This document shows, piece after piece, positions 19,224-29,950 of a stretch of 64,000 bases of DNA. The translations under genes and the position numbers were made by a program. Within the stretch, counting starts at the first letter, position 1. Every line of letters starts with the position of its first letter. The notes beneath the pieces are model-generated. The model searched no databases and was not told the DNA's origin. It saw only the letters and a program-made list of their open reading frames with translations. The stretch comes from Candidatus Synoicihabitans palmerolidicus (GTDB taxonomy: Bacteria > Verrucomicrobiota > Verrucomicrobiia > Opitutales > Opitutaceae), in NCBI GenBank assembly GCA_020809425.1, contig JAGGDC010000001.1, forward strand, positions 806,001 to 870,000. The letters run 5' to 3'.

Positions 19224-19329
19224 GTGGATTGGGGAGGGCGGCTGCGAGGGGTGGGTAAGGGTGGGGTTGGACGGTAGGTGGAGGTGGAAAATTCTCGCGC
19301 GGGGTGGGAGGGCGGGCAGGCTGCGGCGG

Positions 19330-20343
19330 ATGATTTGCCGCTGTCAGCCGGGGTTCGAGGATTTGCTTGCCGTCGAGATCGCTTCACGGGGAGGAACGGT
19401 GGAGGAGGAAGGTGGAGGATGGATTCGAGTGAGTGGATGGACGGAGGTGCCGGAGGAGTTGTGTTTTACCGATCAAGTGATGGTGGAGCCCGTGGAGGTG
19501 GTCGGGGATTCGGTGAATCGGTTGGCGGGGGCTGTGTTGGATTATTGGTTGGGGCAGGTGAAGGGGGAGCGCATTGAGGCTGCCTGGTCCTGTGTGTTCA
19601 CGGCGGCCGCGGGATTGGATGGGTTGGGGCGGCGAATGGGGGCGGTGGAGAAGACGTTTCGGGAGCAATTGAAGAAACGATTGGGGCGGGTGGCGCGTCT
19701 GGCGGTCGACGAGGTGCCGGGAGGCGTGGGCCGCGTGCGAGGGCTATTTGTGTATTTTGCAGATTGTAAGCGTGTTTGGGTTGGACGGGAGGTGGTGCGA
19801 GGAGGACAACGGAGGATGGCGGATGACGCGGAGGCGCCGTCGCGCAGTTATTTGAAGGTGGAGGAGGCGTATGGAGTGTTGGGCGTGGAGCCACAGGAGG
19901 GGGAAACGGTGGTGGATCTGGGAGCGGCGCCGGGCGGATGGAGCTACAGTGCGGCGAAGCGCGGGGCGCGAGTAGTCGCGATCGACAATGGGCCGATGAA
20001 AGGAGGGGCCTTGGATCACCCTCTGATCGAGCACCTAAGAGAGGATGCGTTTGGCTATCGGCCGGCGGAGGGCGAGGTGGTCGATTGGCTGTTTTGTGAT
20101 CTGGTGGAGGAACCCCATCATGTCGCGCGGAATTTGATCGGGCCCTGGCTGCTGAACGGGTGGTGCAGGCGTTTTGTGGTGAACCTGAAGTGTGGGCGCG
20201 TGAATGCGGGGCAGTTGCTGGCGGAAGTGACCAAAGCGGATTCACCATTTGTCAGTGAGACCACCTTATGTCGGGTGCGGCATCTGTTCCATGACCGCGA
20301 GGAGTTTACGTTGGTGGGGGAATTGGCCGGGCATGGGGAGTAG
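19330..20343 (+). CDS. rlmM: 23S rRNA 2'-O-ribose methyltransferase, RlmM-like
   Basis: An intact protein of 337 residues. A THUMP-like N-terminus (MICRCQPGFEDLLAVEI) is followed by the SAM-binding Rossmann fold with VVDLGAAPGGWSYSAAKRGARVVAIDNGPMKG, then DAFGYRP...VDWLFCDLVEEPHHVA and FVVNLKCGR. Those segments match RlmM, which methylates the ribose of C2498 in E. coli 23S rRNA. The ATG at 19330 is chosen because the family begins at the residue pair preceding CRCQPGFE. The upstream extension is GC-rich non-coding sequence with palindrome copy 4. Confidence 0.87.
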   Translation: MICRCQPGFEDLLAVEIASRGGTVEEEGGGWIRVSGWTEVPEELCFTDQVMVEPVEVVGDSVNRLAGAVLDYWLGQVKGERIEAAWSCVFTAAAGLDGLGRRMGAVEKTFREQLKKRLGRVARLAVDEVPGGVGRVRGLFVYFADCKRVWVGREVVRGGQRRMADDAEAPSRSYLKVEEAYGVLGVEPQEGETVVDLGAAPGGWSYSAAKRGARVVAIDNGPMKGGALDHPLIEHLREDAFGYRPAEGEVVDWLFCDLVEEPHHVARNLIGPWLLNGWCRRFVVNLKCGRVNAGQLLAEVTKADSPFVSETTLCRVRHLFHDREEFTLVGELAGHGE

Positions 20344-20396
20344 GACGGGAGAATCTTTCGCGTGGACGCGGAGCGAGAGGGGGCTTTTGGTCGCGA

Positions 20397-21619
20397 GTGA
20401 TGTCGCTCCCCGTCTGTGCACCGCTTCCGTTCGATAGTCCGCTCCACCCGTCACAGGGAGAGCATGATTCTTTGAAGATCATCATTGCGGGCACCCCCAA
20501 GGCGGGGAACACGTGGCTTCGGTTCCTCTTTGCGGAGTTGTATAATCTACCGATGGTGGGGCTGGAGGCGGATTTTCGGGTGATTGACTGGAACGCCTTC
20601 GGGTCACGATGGGTGGGGCAGCAGCATTATCCGCCGAACCGGAGTTGTTGGCGTTGGCCAAGGAGAAGGGCTTTGTGTTTGTGACGCCGGTGCGGCATCC
20701 GGGCGATGTATTCGTTTCGTTGAGACACTACACGGACAATCGGGAGGAGCGGGATGAGGACCCGGAGAACATCCGGGCGATGCGTCCGGACTCGATGTTG
20801 GACGACGGCACGGGGGTCTATGGTGAGGCGACGCGAAACTATGCGAAGTGGGGGTTTTATCTGAAGACGCACTTGTCCATTTACTGGTTGTGCGGCGGGT
20901 GGTCGCTGGGGGGGCGTTATGCGGATTTGTGGATGCGCCCGATCGAGACGTTCAAGGCGTTGACGGATCGGATCTGCCCGCAGCCGTTGGACAAATTGCG
21001 ACGTGCGATATGTGCGTGCGTAATCGGCGTCATGCAATCGGTGAAGGATCCCCGGAAGACGTTCATGCGCAAGGGCGGGATCAACAGTTGGCGAGAGGAA
21101 CTGCCGCTTGAAATTCAGGCGGTGTTGCGGGAGCAGGCGCCGTATCCGGCCCAGTTTGCGGCGTTGGGTTACGACATGAATTTGGAGAATCCGGAGAATG
21201 TGCGAGTGACGGAGCCCGCGCGAGCAGGCAATCCGTTTCCCGGCGGGACGTTTTCGAACGGGGTGCCGGTGGCGTCGATCCTGTTGCACATCTATTTCGA
21301 AGAAACGAAGGATGATCAGACGAAGTGGTCGGGTGGCGGGGAAGTCGGCGCGGGTAGTTTTTATGAATGGTTGATGAGTCCGGCGCAGGATGATCCGACC
21401 CCGGCAAATGCGGTGCCGACGATCACGGAATTTGCCTACTATTTGTCTAGGATGCGCAAGGATCTGCCCTCGGTGTTTCCGGATGTTTTCGGGGTGGATC
21501 GGCGTGGGTTTGGGGACTGGTTCCTCTACAGCGCGGGGAATGAGTTTAAGTTCGATACCTCGTTTGCATTGCCGGTGGTGGTGGTGTGGGCGCTCGGACC
21601 GAAGGGCGAACGTCCATGA
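20397..21619 (+). CDS. Sulfotransferase-family protein (frameshifted)
   Basis: KIIIAGTPKAGNTWLRFLFAELY is the 5'-phosphosulfate-binding loop (PKxGxTW) of PAPS-dependent sulfotransferases. After an indel near 20640 the frame continues with FVFVTPVRHPGDVFVSLRHY, the 3'-phosphate-binding RxPxD.xxS region. The C-terminal half is long and without recognised motifs. The start is uncertain: an in-frame ATG at 20397, or a TTG at 20472 just before KIII. Its stop overlaps the start of the SpoU methyltransferase (ATGA). The substrate is unknown. Confidence 0.75.
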
Positions 21620-22359
21620 GCGAGCGAGCGAAGTTTATCAACCTGTGTGGCATGGCGGCGGTGGGAGCGCGGTGGCGCAAGGACCCGGCGTCGATTCAGC
21701 GCTTGTTCTTCGATTACGACACCGGCCGAAAGATCGGGGCCATGACCAAGGCGCTGGCCAAGGCGCGTAAGATTTACCGGTGTGTGGAGGCGGAAGAGTT
21801 GGAGAAGGTGGTGGGCAGTGTTCATCATGGAGGGATCGTGGCGGTGGTGGAAACGCGGGAATTGGAGTCTCCGCGTCTGGGGGATCTGGAGCGTTGGGCG
21901 GAGGCCCGAGAATCGGTGTTGGTGTTGGATCGGATCGGCAACGCCCACAACCTCGGCGCGATCGTGCGCACGGCGGCGTTTTACGGAGTGAAGCATATCA
22001 TAATTCCGGATACAGCGATGTCGGCGTGGCCCAACGATGCCGCATTTCGAGTGGCGGAAGGCGGTTTCGAACATGTGACCGTGTGGTTGCCCCGCAATCT
22101 CGTGACGTTGGTTGCGGACATGGCGGCGACGGGATTTGCGGTAGTGGGCGCGGTGACGCGAGGCGGGAATGATCAGGTGGAGAATTTGAAGGCGACGCGG
22201 GCGGTTGCCCTGGTCCTGGGCAATGAGGAACACGGGTTGAGTCCGGCGCTTGCGGCGGCGTGCACGCACCGGGTCACCTTGCCCGGCACGGGGGCGGTGG
22301 AATCGTTAAACGTTTCGGTGGCGGGGGCGGTGTTGTTGGATCGATTGCTCGGAAGGTAA
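21616..22359 (+). CDS. SpoU/TrmH-family RNA 2'-O-methyltransferase
   Basis: An intact protein of 247 residues with an N-terminal substrate-binding domain and the SPOUT knot. Motif 1 is RIGNAHNLGAIVRTAAFYG (catalytic Arg), motif 2 is ALVLGNEEHGLS, and motif 3 is LPGTGAVESLNVSVAGAVLLDRLL. It methylates 2'-OH of rRNA or tRNA with SAM; the exact site cannot be read from the sequence. The ATG at 21616 overlaps the preceding stop. It is one of the few unbroken genes in this part. Confidence 0.9.
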   Translation: MSERAKFINLCGMAAVGARWRKDPASIQRLFFDYDTGRKIGAMTKALAKARKIYRCVEAEELEKVVGSVHHGGIVAVVETRELESPRLGDLERWAEARESVLVLDRIGNAHNLGAIVRTAAFYGVKHIIIPDTAMSAWPNDAAFRVAEGGFEHVTVWLPRNLVTLVADMAATGFAVVGAVTRGGNDQVENLKATRAVALVLGNEEHGLSPALAAACTHRVTLPGTGAVESLNVSVAGAVLLDRLLGR

Positions 22360-22374
22360 GCGGGGGACGGGCAG

Positions 22375-22974
22375 ATGGGCGTTGCGCCGGGGACGCGGCG
22401 GCGTGAGTTTGGAGAAAATTTGCGGCGAACGAGGCGACTCGAAGCAGCCCGTATATTGATTTTGGAAGACCAACCCCTGTGGCGGCGGCGGTTTGCCGCG
22501 TAATTGGAAAAGCTCGGCGCGGAAGTTACGGTGGCGGGAAGTTTGGCGGAAGCGTATGATGGGGGAGGCGACGAGGACGCGCGATTGCTCAATGTGTCGG
22601 TGCGCAGCCAAGTCGGCACGGATTCGGAGGTATTGATCGCTGGGTTTGTGATCGATGGACCGCTGACGTTGTTGGTGCGCGGGGAGGGACCGGCGTTGAC
22701 GGATTTTGGAGTGAACGGGGCATTGGTCGACCCGGTGTTACAACTTTACGACAGCCACGGGTGGTTGGCGCAGAGTGACGATTTGGGGACGATCAGCGAC
22801 GCGACAGAGATTGCCGCAGAAGCGGATGGATTGGGCGCGTTGCTGTTACCCGAAGCAGGAGTGGATGCGGCGCTGATTGTCACACTGTCGGCGGGCGTTT
22901 ACTCGGCCGTGGTGACAGGGAACAACGGAGGAACCGGCGTGGGGTTGGTGGAAATCTACGTGTTATCGCCCTAG
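22375..22974 (+). pseudogene. Receiver-domain N-terminus joined to a secreted-protein C-terminal module
   Basis: From the ATG at 22375 the frame reads ARILILEDQPLWRRRFAA, stop, LEKLGAEVTVAGSLAEAYD, the first half of a response-regulator receiver domain. TAA at 22501-22503 replaces a probable Glu (FAAELEKLG). Around 22565 it changes abruptly to RLLNVSVRSQVGTDSEVLIAGFVIDGP...LVRGEGPALTDFGVNG, a module I know from the C-termini of large secreted Verrucomicrobia proteins. The acidic phosphoacceptor region of a receiver is missing. This looks like a deletion fusion or a mis-join, not a functional protein. Confidence 0.55.
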
Positions 22975-22990
22975 GCGTAGCATTTCCGAA

Positions 22991-23521
22991 TCAGACCGGC
23001 GAGCTGGGGGCGAATTGGATGTCGACCAGCAGATCAGTGGCGATGCGTTCGAGGTCATCGCCGACGGAATCGAGGTCGACGGTGGCCGGCACGAAGATGG
23101 TCGCGTTTGCTTTGAACAAGGTGCCACCCCCAAGAGGAGCGGCGGTGAGTTCACTTTCGAGTTCCTCGACGTTGAGACCGTGTCGGGCCAGAACACTGGT
23201 GATTTCGCGCAGGAGACCGGGGCGATCCTGACCTACCAGATCCACCATGGCGAGAGAACCCTCGACGGGGTTGGGGGAAAGCGAGTCGGCTTGGACAGTG
23301 ATTTTGAGGTCGGTGGCGGTGAGCGATTGGATGGATTCGCGAAGGGCATCGGCCAGGGAGGCTTCGATTTCCACTCGCATGAGACCCGCAAATTGTCCCC
23401 CAAGGTGGCACATACGGCTCTCCAGCCAATTACCGTCATGGGCCGCGACGGTGCGGGCCAAAGAATCAACGAGGCCTGTGCGATCCGGACCGATTACAGT
23501 CATGACAAGGGTAGTCAGCAT
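22991..23521 (-). CDS. ACT-domain protein, GcvR-like
   Basis: An intact protein of 176 residues with two ACT domains: MTVIGPDRTGLVDSLARTVAAHDGNWLESRMCHLGGQFAG and, from about residue 90, MVDLVGQDRPGLLREITSVLARHGLNVEELESEL. The G-x-D-R-x-G-L motif at the start of each domain forms the ligand loop. The closest known type is the glycine cleavage repressor GcvR, but no gcv gene is nearby. The ATG at 23521 places the first domain at the N-terminus, as usual. Confidence 0.85.
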   Translation of the reverse strand: MLTTLVMTVIGPDRTGLVDSLARTVAAHDGNWLESRMCHLGGQFAGLMRVEIEASLADALRESIQSLTATDLKITVQADSLSPNPVEGSLAMVDLVGQDRPGLLREITSVLARHGLNVEELESELTAAPLGGGTLFKANATIFVPATVDLDSVGDDLERIATDLLVDIQFAPSSPV

Positions 23522-23703
23522 GGAAGCCAGACTAGGCGGTTCGTGAGGCCGGCGGCAAGGCGCCATGTGGGCGACCGAAGTGATCGTGGTCAGGCGACCG
23601 TGCGCAGTCGTGAACCCGCGCGAACCTGAGCGGCAACGAGTTCAAAAAGGACTGTACGGTGGCGAGGTCTGGACCGCCAAAGGGGGGTGGAGCGAGCGTG
23701 GTC

Positions 23704-25320
23704 CTAGCCGATGAACAGAATCCCCTGGAGTTTGCGTTGATGGTGAACGGGCAGAGCGAGGAAGCAACGAGGGGAGACGGCGGAATGCATCCAATCGGGC
23801 AAATGGCGCCACACGCGAGGGTCTTCGGAGTTTTGGATTGAGAGGTTGATCAAACGATCATGGCAAAGGAAGAAGGCGTTTCGGTCGCGCCGTGCGAAAA
23901 GAGTGCGTTCACCGAGACGATCGCTGATGGGACCTTTACCGAATAGGATGCGGAAGGCCTTGCCGGTGGAGTCCAGGCTGCAGAAGAACGCATCCTGAGG
24001 TTGAAGCGTCTTCCAAACGGCGTTGATGGCGAGAGGGAGAGGGTTGGACTCACTGTCGCGTTGGGAGAGTTTTTGATGGCGGTATCCATCGCCGAGTGGG
24101 TCCGGGACTGAGCGGCGGACCGAGAAGCCGGTTTGGCGGGGGCGGCGAGGTAATCCTCGTGATGGACGATCGGGGTTTGTGCTTCGACGGACGGAAACTC
24201 GACATGAGGTGTGCGAGGCGGGACGGGCACGGTTTTTTCGGACGGCGGGCCTAGTTGACCCGCATCGGACGCCCCGGAGGCAGGCGAGTGGATTCCTGGA
24301 GGCGTCATGGCCTCGGATGCAGGCAGGTAGCTGGGAGGATGTGCCGTGTCGATGGCGACGGGTTTGCCGTCTATTGGCGTGCGCCGAGACCGGTGGCGGT
24401 GATGTTCCCGGCTGACGCGACCGAATGCGACATTACCGGTGGAAGAGGCGAGGATGGAGAGCCGTTGCTCAGCCTCGCTCAGCAAATTGGGGGCACGTTC
24501 GAGCAGGAACGGGAATTCCTTGCCGGCCTTTTTGACCAAGCGGGTTTGGGCGCGAACAAATGGATGATCGTTGATTTCGCCGTCGAGGGCGACCTTGCTG
24601 AGCTCAAGCGAGAAGGTGGCGAGTTTGTGCATCGCTTTATCTGACCAGGAGACATTCTGGCCAGCCGCAGGTTCGTTTTGGCGGATGGCGTTGAGAATGG
24701 AGGCGGGAAGGTTGGCGGATTTGAGCAGCTCGTAGCCCAGTTCAAAGGGAGTGAGCCCGAAGAGTCGTTTATAGGCGTCGTCGCCCTCGCCTGCGTCGGC
24801 CGCGATCATGGCTTCGCGGAATTCGGAGTTCATGAAAGTGCCGAGGAGGAGTCGGCCGAAGTTGCGCAAAGAGGCACAGACAAACGAGTGTTCCGGGTTG
24901 AGCACTCCGGCGTGTTCGGCGGTGATCTGGGCGACAATGCCACTGCAGAGTGAGACGGACGCCATTTGCCGTTGCTCGGTCGGGGAGTTGCTGCGCCCCG
25001 CGTGATCGAGCAACATGAGGGACATGGAGAGCATGCGAACCCGGTTGAAGCCGATGGTGTGGATGGCTTCAGCGACCGTGTTGATCTCGATATTGGTCGG
25101 ATTGTAGCCAAACGTGTTGGCGGCCGAGATGACCCGCATGAGCACGGTCGAATCCTGGTTGATCATCTCCGCGAGTTCGCTGATGGAGACGGCGCCTTCA
25201 TCTTTGCTGAGTGCGCGGATGATCTTTACGAGCTCGGGCATGGAAGCCGACCTTGCCCTCTTTCAGGGCACTATCGACGACTTGGAGGGTTTGCTGGGCT
25301 AGCTCCTTACTCACTGCCAT
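23704..25320 (-). CDS. HDOD-domain signalling protein with GAF-like C-terminus (frameshifted)
   Basis: The start at 25320 gives MAVSKELAQQTLQVVDSALKEGKVGF; after a one-base shift near 25240 the HDOD domain follows (MPELVKIIRALSKDEGAVSISELAEMINQDSTVLMRVISAANTFGYNP...AIHTIGFNRVRML). The middle (about residues 290-420) is a Pro/Ser/Thr-rich linker. A second shift near 24060 gives WKTLQPQDAFFCSLDSTGKAFRILFGKG...LALPVHHQRKLQGILFIG, a GAF-like ending. HDOD proteins are enzymatically inactive HD relatives in signalling and stress regulation. About 538 residues if repaired. Confidence 0.8.
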
Positions 25321-25371
25321 TATAACGGCTCCGGATGCCGTGGGCTTTAGCACTGGATGGGTAATAATATT

Positions 25372-25971
25372 CTAGTAAAAATCATCATGTACTGAGGGGT
25401 ATTTAAGTGTATTCCAATTCGTAAAAACCTTACATGCAAGTAGATGCAAAACAGGAAATAGCGGAGCCATGGCAGCGGATTGAAGAAGCCGTTGAAGACC
25501 CAGTCGGCCTTCGCGCAGCGCGGAGGCGAGCGGAAGAGCGGAGGAACGAGGATAGACGGCGACCAAGGGTTCTAGTCCCTCGGGGCTGCGGGCGACCGAA
25601 CCATGGCCGGGAGTGCAATGGTCCAGAAGGGCCTGCAAGGTAGTGGTATCCATTTCGGGTAGGTCGACGGGGACGACCAACAGGTGGCTGCACGTGGTGG
25701 CGGACAAGGTAGCACAGAGCCCCCCGAGGGGACCCTGGTCGCCTCGGTCGTCGACCCGAACGACTTCCGCTGGGTAGGCGGGGAGCATTTGCTCGGAACG
25801 GGCGGAGACCAAGAGAGAGTCGGGGGGAGGGGAAAGTTGCCGGAGCAGCGCGAGTTGGTGGGCGAGCAGGGATTTGCCCGTTTGGGGCTGACGCAGGGAG
25901 GCCTTGTCCTGGCCCATGCGACGGGAGTGGCCGCCGGCGATGACGAGGGCGGAGTAGGACACTGGCATCAC
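25372..25971 (-). CDS. mobA: Molybdenum cofactor guanylyltransferase MobA
   Basis: An intact protein of 199 residues. The nucleotide-binding N-terminus LVIAGGHSRRMGQDKASL is the MobA consensus (LAGGxSxRMGxDKA). DDRGDQGPLGGLCATLS and VVPVDLPEMD (the metal-binding PxDxP region) follow, and EPLVAVYPRS is typical of the C-terminal half. It attaches GMP to molybdopterin to make the bis-MGD cofactor. It lies just beyond the MarC gene in a run with fdhD and a molybdopterin oxidoreductase, a functional match. Confidence 0.9.
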   Translation of the reverse strand: MMPVSYSALVIAGGHSRRMGQDKASLRQPQTGKSLLAHQLALLRQLSPPPDSLLVSARSEQMLPAYPAEVVRVDDRGDQGPLGGLCATLSATTCSHLLVVPVDLPEMDTTTLQALLDHCTPGHGSVARSPEGLEPLVAVYPRSSALPLASALREGRLGLQRLLQSAAMAPLFPVLHLLACKVFTNWNTLKYPSVHDDFY

Positions 25972-25991
25972 GAAAAGGAGACTCGTCCTGG

Positions 25992-26621
25992 CTATGATTT
26001 GAGTTCGAGGACGCCGTCGATCACGAGTTGCACCCCGATGCAGAGCAGAAGAAATCCCATGATTTTGGTGACGGCGTTGGCCCCGATGACGCCTAATTTC
26101 TGCATGATCAGATCCGATTCACGGAGGATGAGCCAAGAAATGATGCCGCCGACGACGATGCCCGTGAATACGGCAAGGTGTTGTTCGAAGCCGGTGCGTT
26201 CGATCGTGCTGAAGACAGTCATGACGGCGGCGATGGCGCCGGGTCCCGCGAGCAGAGGCATGGTCAAAGGAGAAAACGCGATATCAGCCTTGTTAGACGC
26301 TTCGGCGTGTTCGGCGTCGCTGTGGGTTTGTTCGCGACGGGGGGTGAGTTGTCCGAAGCCGAAGCGGGTGATGACGAGGCCCCCTGCGATTCGGATGCCG
26401 GCAATGCTGATGCCGAAGAAGGAAGTGATCGCGTTGCCGCCGATAAAAAACACAGTGAGAATCGCGACCATGTACAACGCGCCGCGACGGGCGAAGTCGT
26501 GGCGTTCGGCGGTGGTGTTACTTTGAGTGAGGGATTGTAAAATGGCCGCGTTGCCGAAGGGAGTCGTGATGGGGAAGAGCGCGGCGACGGTGGTGATGAA
26601 GAGCTCGATAAGGTGGGACAT
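25992..26621 (-). CDS. MarC-family integral membrane protein
   Basis: An intact protein of 209 residues with about six membrane helices. The family pattern is [15 protein letters not shown] near the N-terminus, [41 protein letters not shown], and [19 protein letters not shown] in the middle. MarC proteins were once linked to multiple antibiotic resistance, but the transport substrate is unknown. It separates mobA from fdhD, without an obvious role in molybdenum metabolism. Confidence 0.9.
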   Translation of the reverse strand: MSHLIELFITTVAALFPITTPFGNAAILQSLTQSNTTAERHDFARRGALYMVAILTVFFIGGNAITSFFGISIAGIRIAGGLVITRFGFGQLTPRREQTHSDAEHAEASNKADIAFSPLTMPLLAGPGAIAAVMTVFSTIERTGFEQHLAVFTGIVVGGIISWLILRESDLIMQKLGVIGANAVTKIMGFLLLCIGVQLVIDGVLELKS

Positions 26622-26645
26622 GAGGAAGGAGAGAGTAAAACCGGA

Positions 26646-27447
26646 TCAGGGGAGGGATCCTGCGTCGCAGTTGAAACGATCTTCGCGGAGGAAGCCGATA
26701 AGGATTTGGTCGGACGATTGAGCTAGCTCGACCGCCAGGCTGGTAGGGACGGAGATGCCGGTGACCAGTCCGATGCGGGCAGTAAGTGCCTTTGGCACGA
26801 TTTCGAAGGCGATGCGGCCGGACACGAGTAAGCCCATCGGAGCGTCGGTCCAACAGGGCACGACCGAGGACTTTGTCGACGGCGTTATGACGACCGACGT
26901 CTTCGCGGACAGACACGAGATTTCCAGAGGTTTCGAAAAGGGCGGCGGCGTGGAGGCCACCGGTGGCGTGGAAGGTGGTCTGGGCGGCGTGAAGTCTGGC
27001 GGGCAGGCTGAGGTAGGGGCGGTGAATTTTGGGCGGTCGTCGCCACACAGGGGGGCGCAGCGTTGGCCAGCACGGATTCGATGGTGGCCCTTACCACAGA
27101 GACCACAGGAGGAAGACGTAAAGACGTGACGAGAGGGTTGATCGAGGTCGACCGAGTCGGGATCGCACAGACGAACGTTGAGGATGTTGCCGGGGACGCC
27201 TGAAGTGGCGCTACAGGCTTCGAGATCGAGAACGTCGTCGATGGAGGCAAGCACGCCTTCGGTGAAGAGGGAACCCCATGGCCAACTCTTCATCGTGCCC
27301 TGGGGTGCGTATCGTGAGGGCGACGGAACGGTTCTCAACGCGAATTTCAAGCGGTTCTTCGACGGCCAGTTCGTCTCTGGGCGTGACCGGCGCGGCGCGG
27401 CCGGAGTAGCGCGTGATGGAGGCGGAGTGAGCGAGGCCGGGAGGCAT
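26646..27447 (-). CDS. fdhD: Formate dehydrogenase accessory sulfurtransferase FdhD (frameshifted)
   Basis: FdhD transfers sulfur to the bis-MGD cofactor. Visible parts are [35 protein letters not shown] (N-terminus), [16 protein letters not shown], the catalytic loop [10 protein letters not shown], then [35 protein letters not shown] and a C-terminus [14 protein letters not shown]...[26 protein letters not shown]. These are spread over three frames, so at least three indels (near 27290, 27070 and 26860) are needed. The CGLC pair of cysteines is present. It is next to its client, the molybdopterin oxidoreductase. Confidence 0.84.
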
Positions 27448-27504
27448 GATCCTAGTTTGAGAGGGGAACGAAGATAATGAAGTCACTTCGGTGGAGCGGG
27501 GAGA

Positions 27505-29732
27505 CTAGACGGTTTCGAGCTTTACGAGGGCGTTGTAGTCGGGGACCCCGCCGCCGGCATCTTTGCGGGTGCGATCGATGAGGTGGTTGCCTTCAGGCCA
27601 GTGGATCTGGAGGTTGCCGGGCGCGATGGGGGCCAGGTGAACGCGAGCGGTGTAGCGCCCCAGCGAGTTGTGCAGCGTTACTTGGTCGCCCTGTTTGAGA
27701 TGGCGGGTGGCGGCGTCATCGACGTTCATCAACACGGCGTCGCAAGGGGCGTTGTTGAGGGGATCGATCTCGGCGTAGATGAGGGTGTTGAACTGTTTGC
27801 CGCGACGGGTGCTGACATGGAAGACGTGCGCCGGGCGTTGGCCGACGGGCGGCAGGTCGATGGTGGCGAGATGGGCGCGGCCGTCGTCGGTGGGACAGAC
27901 GCCATCGGGACAGAGATGGGGGCCACCGTATTGGAAAGCATCGCCGGTCGTGCGAAAATTTTGGATACCGTCGTAGAATGGCACCACCCGGGCGATTTCC
28001 TCCCACAGAGTCTGTTCTGTGGCGCAACCGAAGATGCCGGCGGGGTCAGGCCGGGCGGAGAGGGCGATATCGCGCAGGATTTTCCATTCGGCGCGGGCCT
28101 CGCCGACCTGGCGAGGGATCTGGGGGGGGGGAACATGACGCGGCGCGCGGTACTGGTTTCGGTGCCGCCATCGTCTTGTTCGTAGCGCGTTTGGGCGGGG
28201 AGGAGGATGCCCTCGTCGGAGGGATCGAGGAGCATTTGGTCGGTGACGATGATATCCTGATGGATACGCAAGGGCATGCGTTGCAGGGCTGCGGCGACGT
28301 AGTCGGGATCGGGCAGGGTGCGCAGGAAGTTGCCGCCTACCATATGGAAGACGTCGAGTTTGCCGCGATGGGCGGCTTCGACCATTTCGGTGGCGGCAAG
28401 ACCGGACCAGTCGGGGATGTCGAAGCCATAGTGGTTCGCCAGCTGAGCGGCATTGGTGGAGTTGCCGGCGAGACCGCCGGGAAAGGCGGTGGCGTAGGCT
28501 CCCATTTCGGCGCCGCCTTGAACGGAGGAGTGGCCCCGGATGGGCATGACGCCGCAGAGATCGCGACCGAGCCAGCTCCGGGCGAGGGCGGTGTTGAGAA
28601 TCATACGCACACCGTCGGCACCCCAGGGGTGTTGAGTGATGCCCATGGACCAAACGAAGACGCCGGTTTTGGCCTGACCGATAAGCTCGGCGAAACTGAT
28701 CCTGCGGCCGGCAGGCAGGCCGGCGGCCTGTTCCAAGGTGGACCACTCGATGTCGCGGGATGTCGCGGGCGCGGGAGACCAAGGCTTCCCACCCGGAGGT
28801 GTGTTCAGCGAGGAAGGTGCTGTCGATCAGTCCGGCGGCGTCGAGGTGTTTGAGAACGCCGTAGAGGAAGGCAATATCACCACCTTGGGAGACCGCGTAC
28901 CAGTCGTCGGCGAGATCGGAACCGAAGAGCGCGCTATCGATATTGGACGGCACCCAGTAGCGTTGCATGCCCGGCTCGAGGTAGGGGTTGACGAGGATGA
29001 CCTTGGTGCCGCGTTTTTTGGCCAGGTGTAGGTATTTAGTTGATACGGGTTGGTCATTGGCCGGGTTGGAGCCGAAGAATACGATCACGTCGGTGCCGAA
29101 CCAATCGGAGTAGGAGCAGGTGGACGCGGAGATACCGAGGGTCTGCTTCATGGCGGCGGTGGAAGGCGAATGGCAGAGACGGGCAGCGTTATCGACGTGG
29201 TTGGTGCCCAGGTAGCGAGCGGCTTTTTGGGCGAGGTAGTAAATCTCGTTGGTGACGCCACGAGACGTCACAAAAAAAGCGAGGCGGTGGGGATCGGTGG
29301 CACGGATCCGCTGGCGATGGAGGCGAGGGCTTCGTCCCAACCGATCCGGGTGAACCCGGGTTCGCCTTGGCGCCGCCGCAACGGATAGGCGAGACGCCCG
29401 AGGGCACGGAGTTCACGGTTGTCGCGGGGCAGGGACGCGACATCGGCCAGTGCGTCCGGGGCCATGGCGGGCATGGTATTAAGCCGAAGCAAGTTAAGAC
29501 GCGTCATGCACAGATGGGTCCCCTTAATGGTCCAATCGTGCAGACCGGCGACGCCGAGGGCGCATCCGTCGCAGACTCCGCGGGTGATGATTTTCCAAGC
29601 GTAGGGCAGGTTATCGCGGTTACCCCAGACGACTTTGAGCATGTCGCGAAAGTGCTTGGGTTTGGTGTGCCCGAGGCCAAAAGGAGACAGTCGAGCGAGC
29701 CGCTGGCGGAAGGTGGGGCGAGGGCAGCTCAT
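27505..29732 (-). CDS. FdhF/YdeP-type molybdopterin oxidoreductase (frameshifted)
   Basis: The N-terminus (29732) has ITRGVCDGCALGVAGLHDWTIKGTHLC and IGWDEALASIA, the YdeP-type start. After an indel near 29275 come TNEIYYLAQKAARYLGTNHVDNAARLCHSPS, VIVFFGSNPANDQPV and KVILVNPYLEPG. Another shift near 28740 gives FVWSMGITQHPWGADGV...IRGHSSVQGGAEMG; a last one near 28130 restores the C-terminal cofactor-binding domain ending DYNALVKLETV. About 742 residues. It resembles formate-dehydrogenase-like alpha subunits of unknown substrate. fdhD and mobA downstream support a bis-MGD enzyme. Confidence 0.86.
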
Positions 29733-29950
29733 GGCGTAGAGACTCTATTCACCTCGAATGCAGAATCGGCCCAATCTTTGGGCCACTGAGCGGTGGTCGC
29801 CCGGTCAGAGCGAGCCACGACATGGTAGTCGTGTTCGGGACGGAGAGGGCAAACCGAATCAGGCAAAGGCGGCGCGGCATTCATGGCCGGGCAACCTGAG
29901 TAAGTTGGTCCGGTTTGGCAATGTCGTGAGACCGTTTCCGGTCGAGCTGG

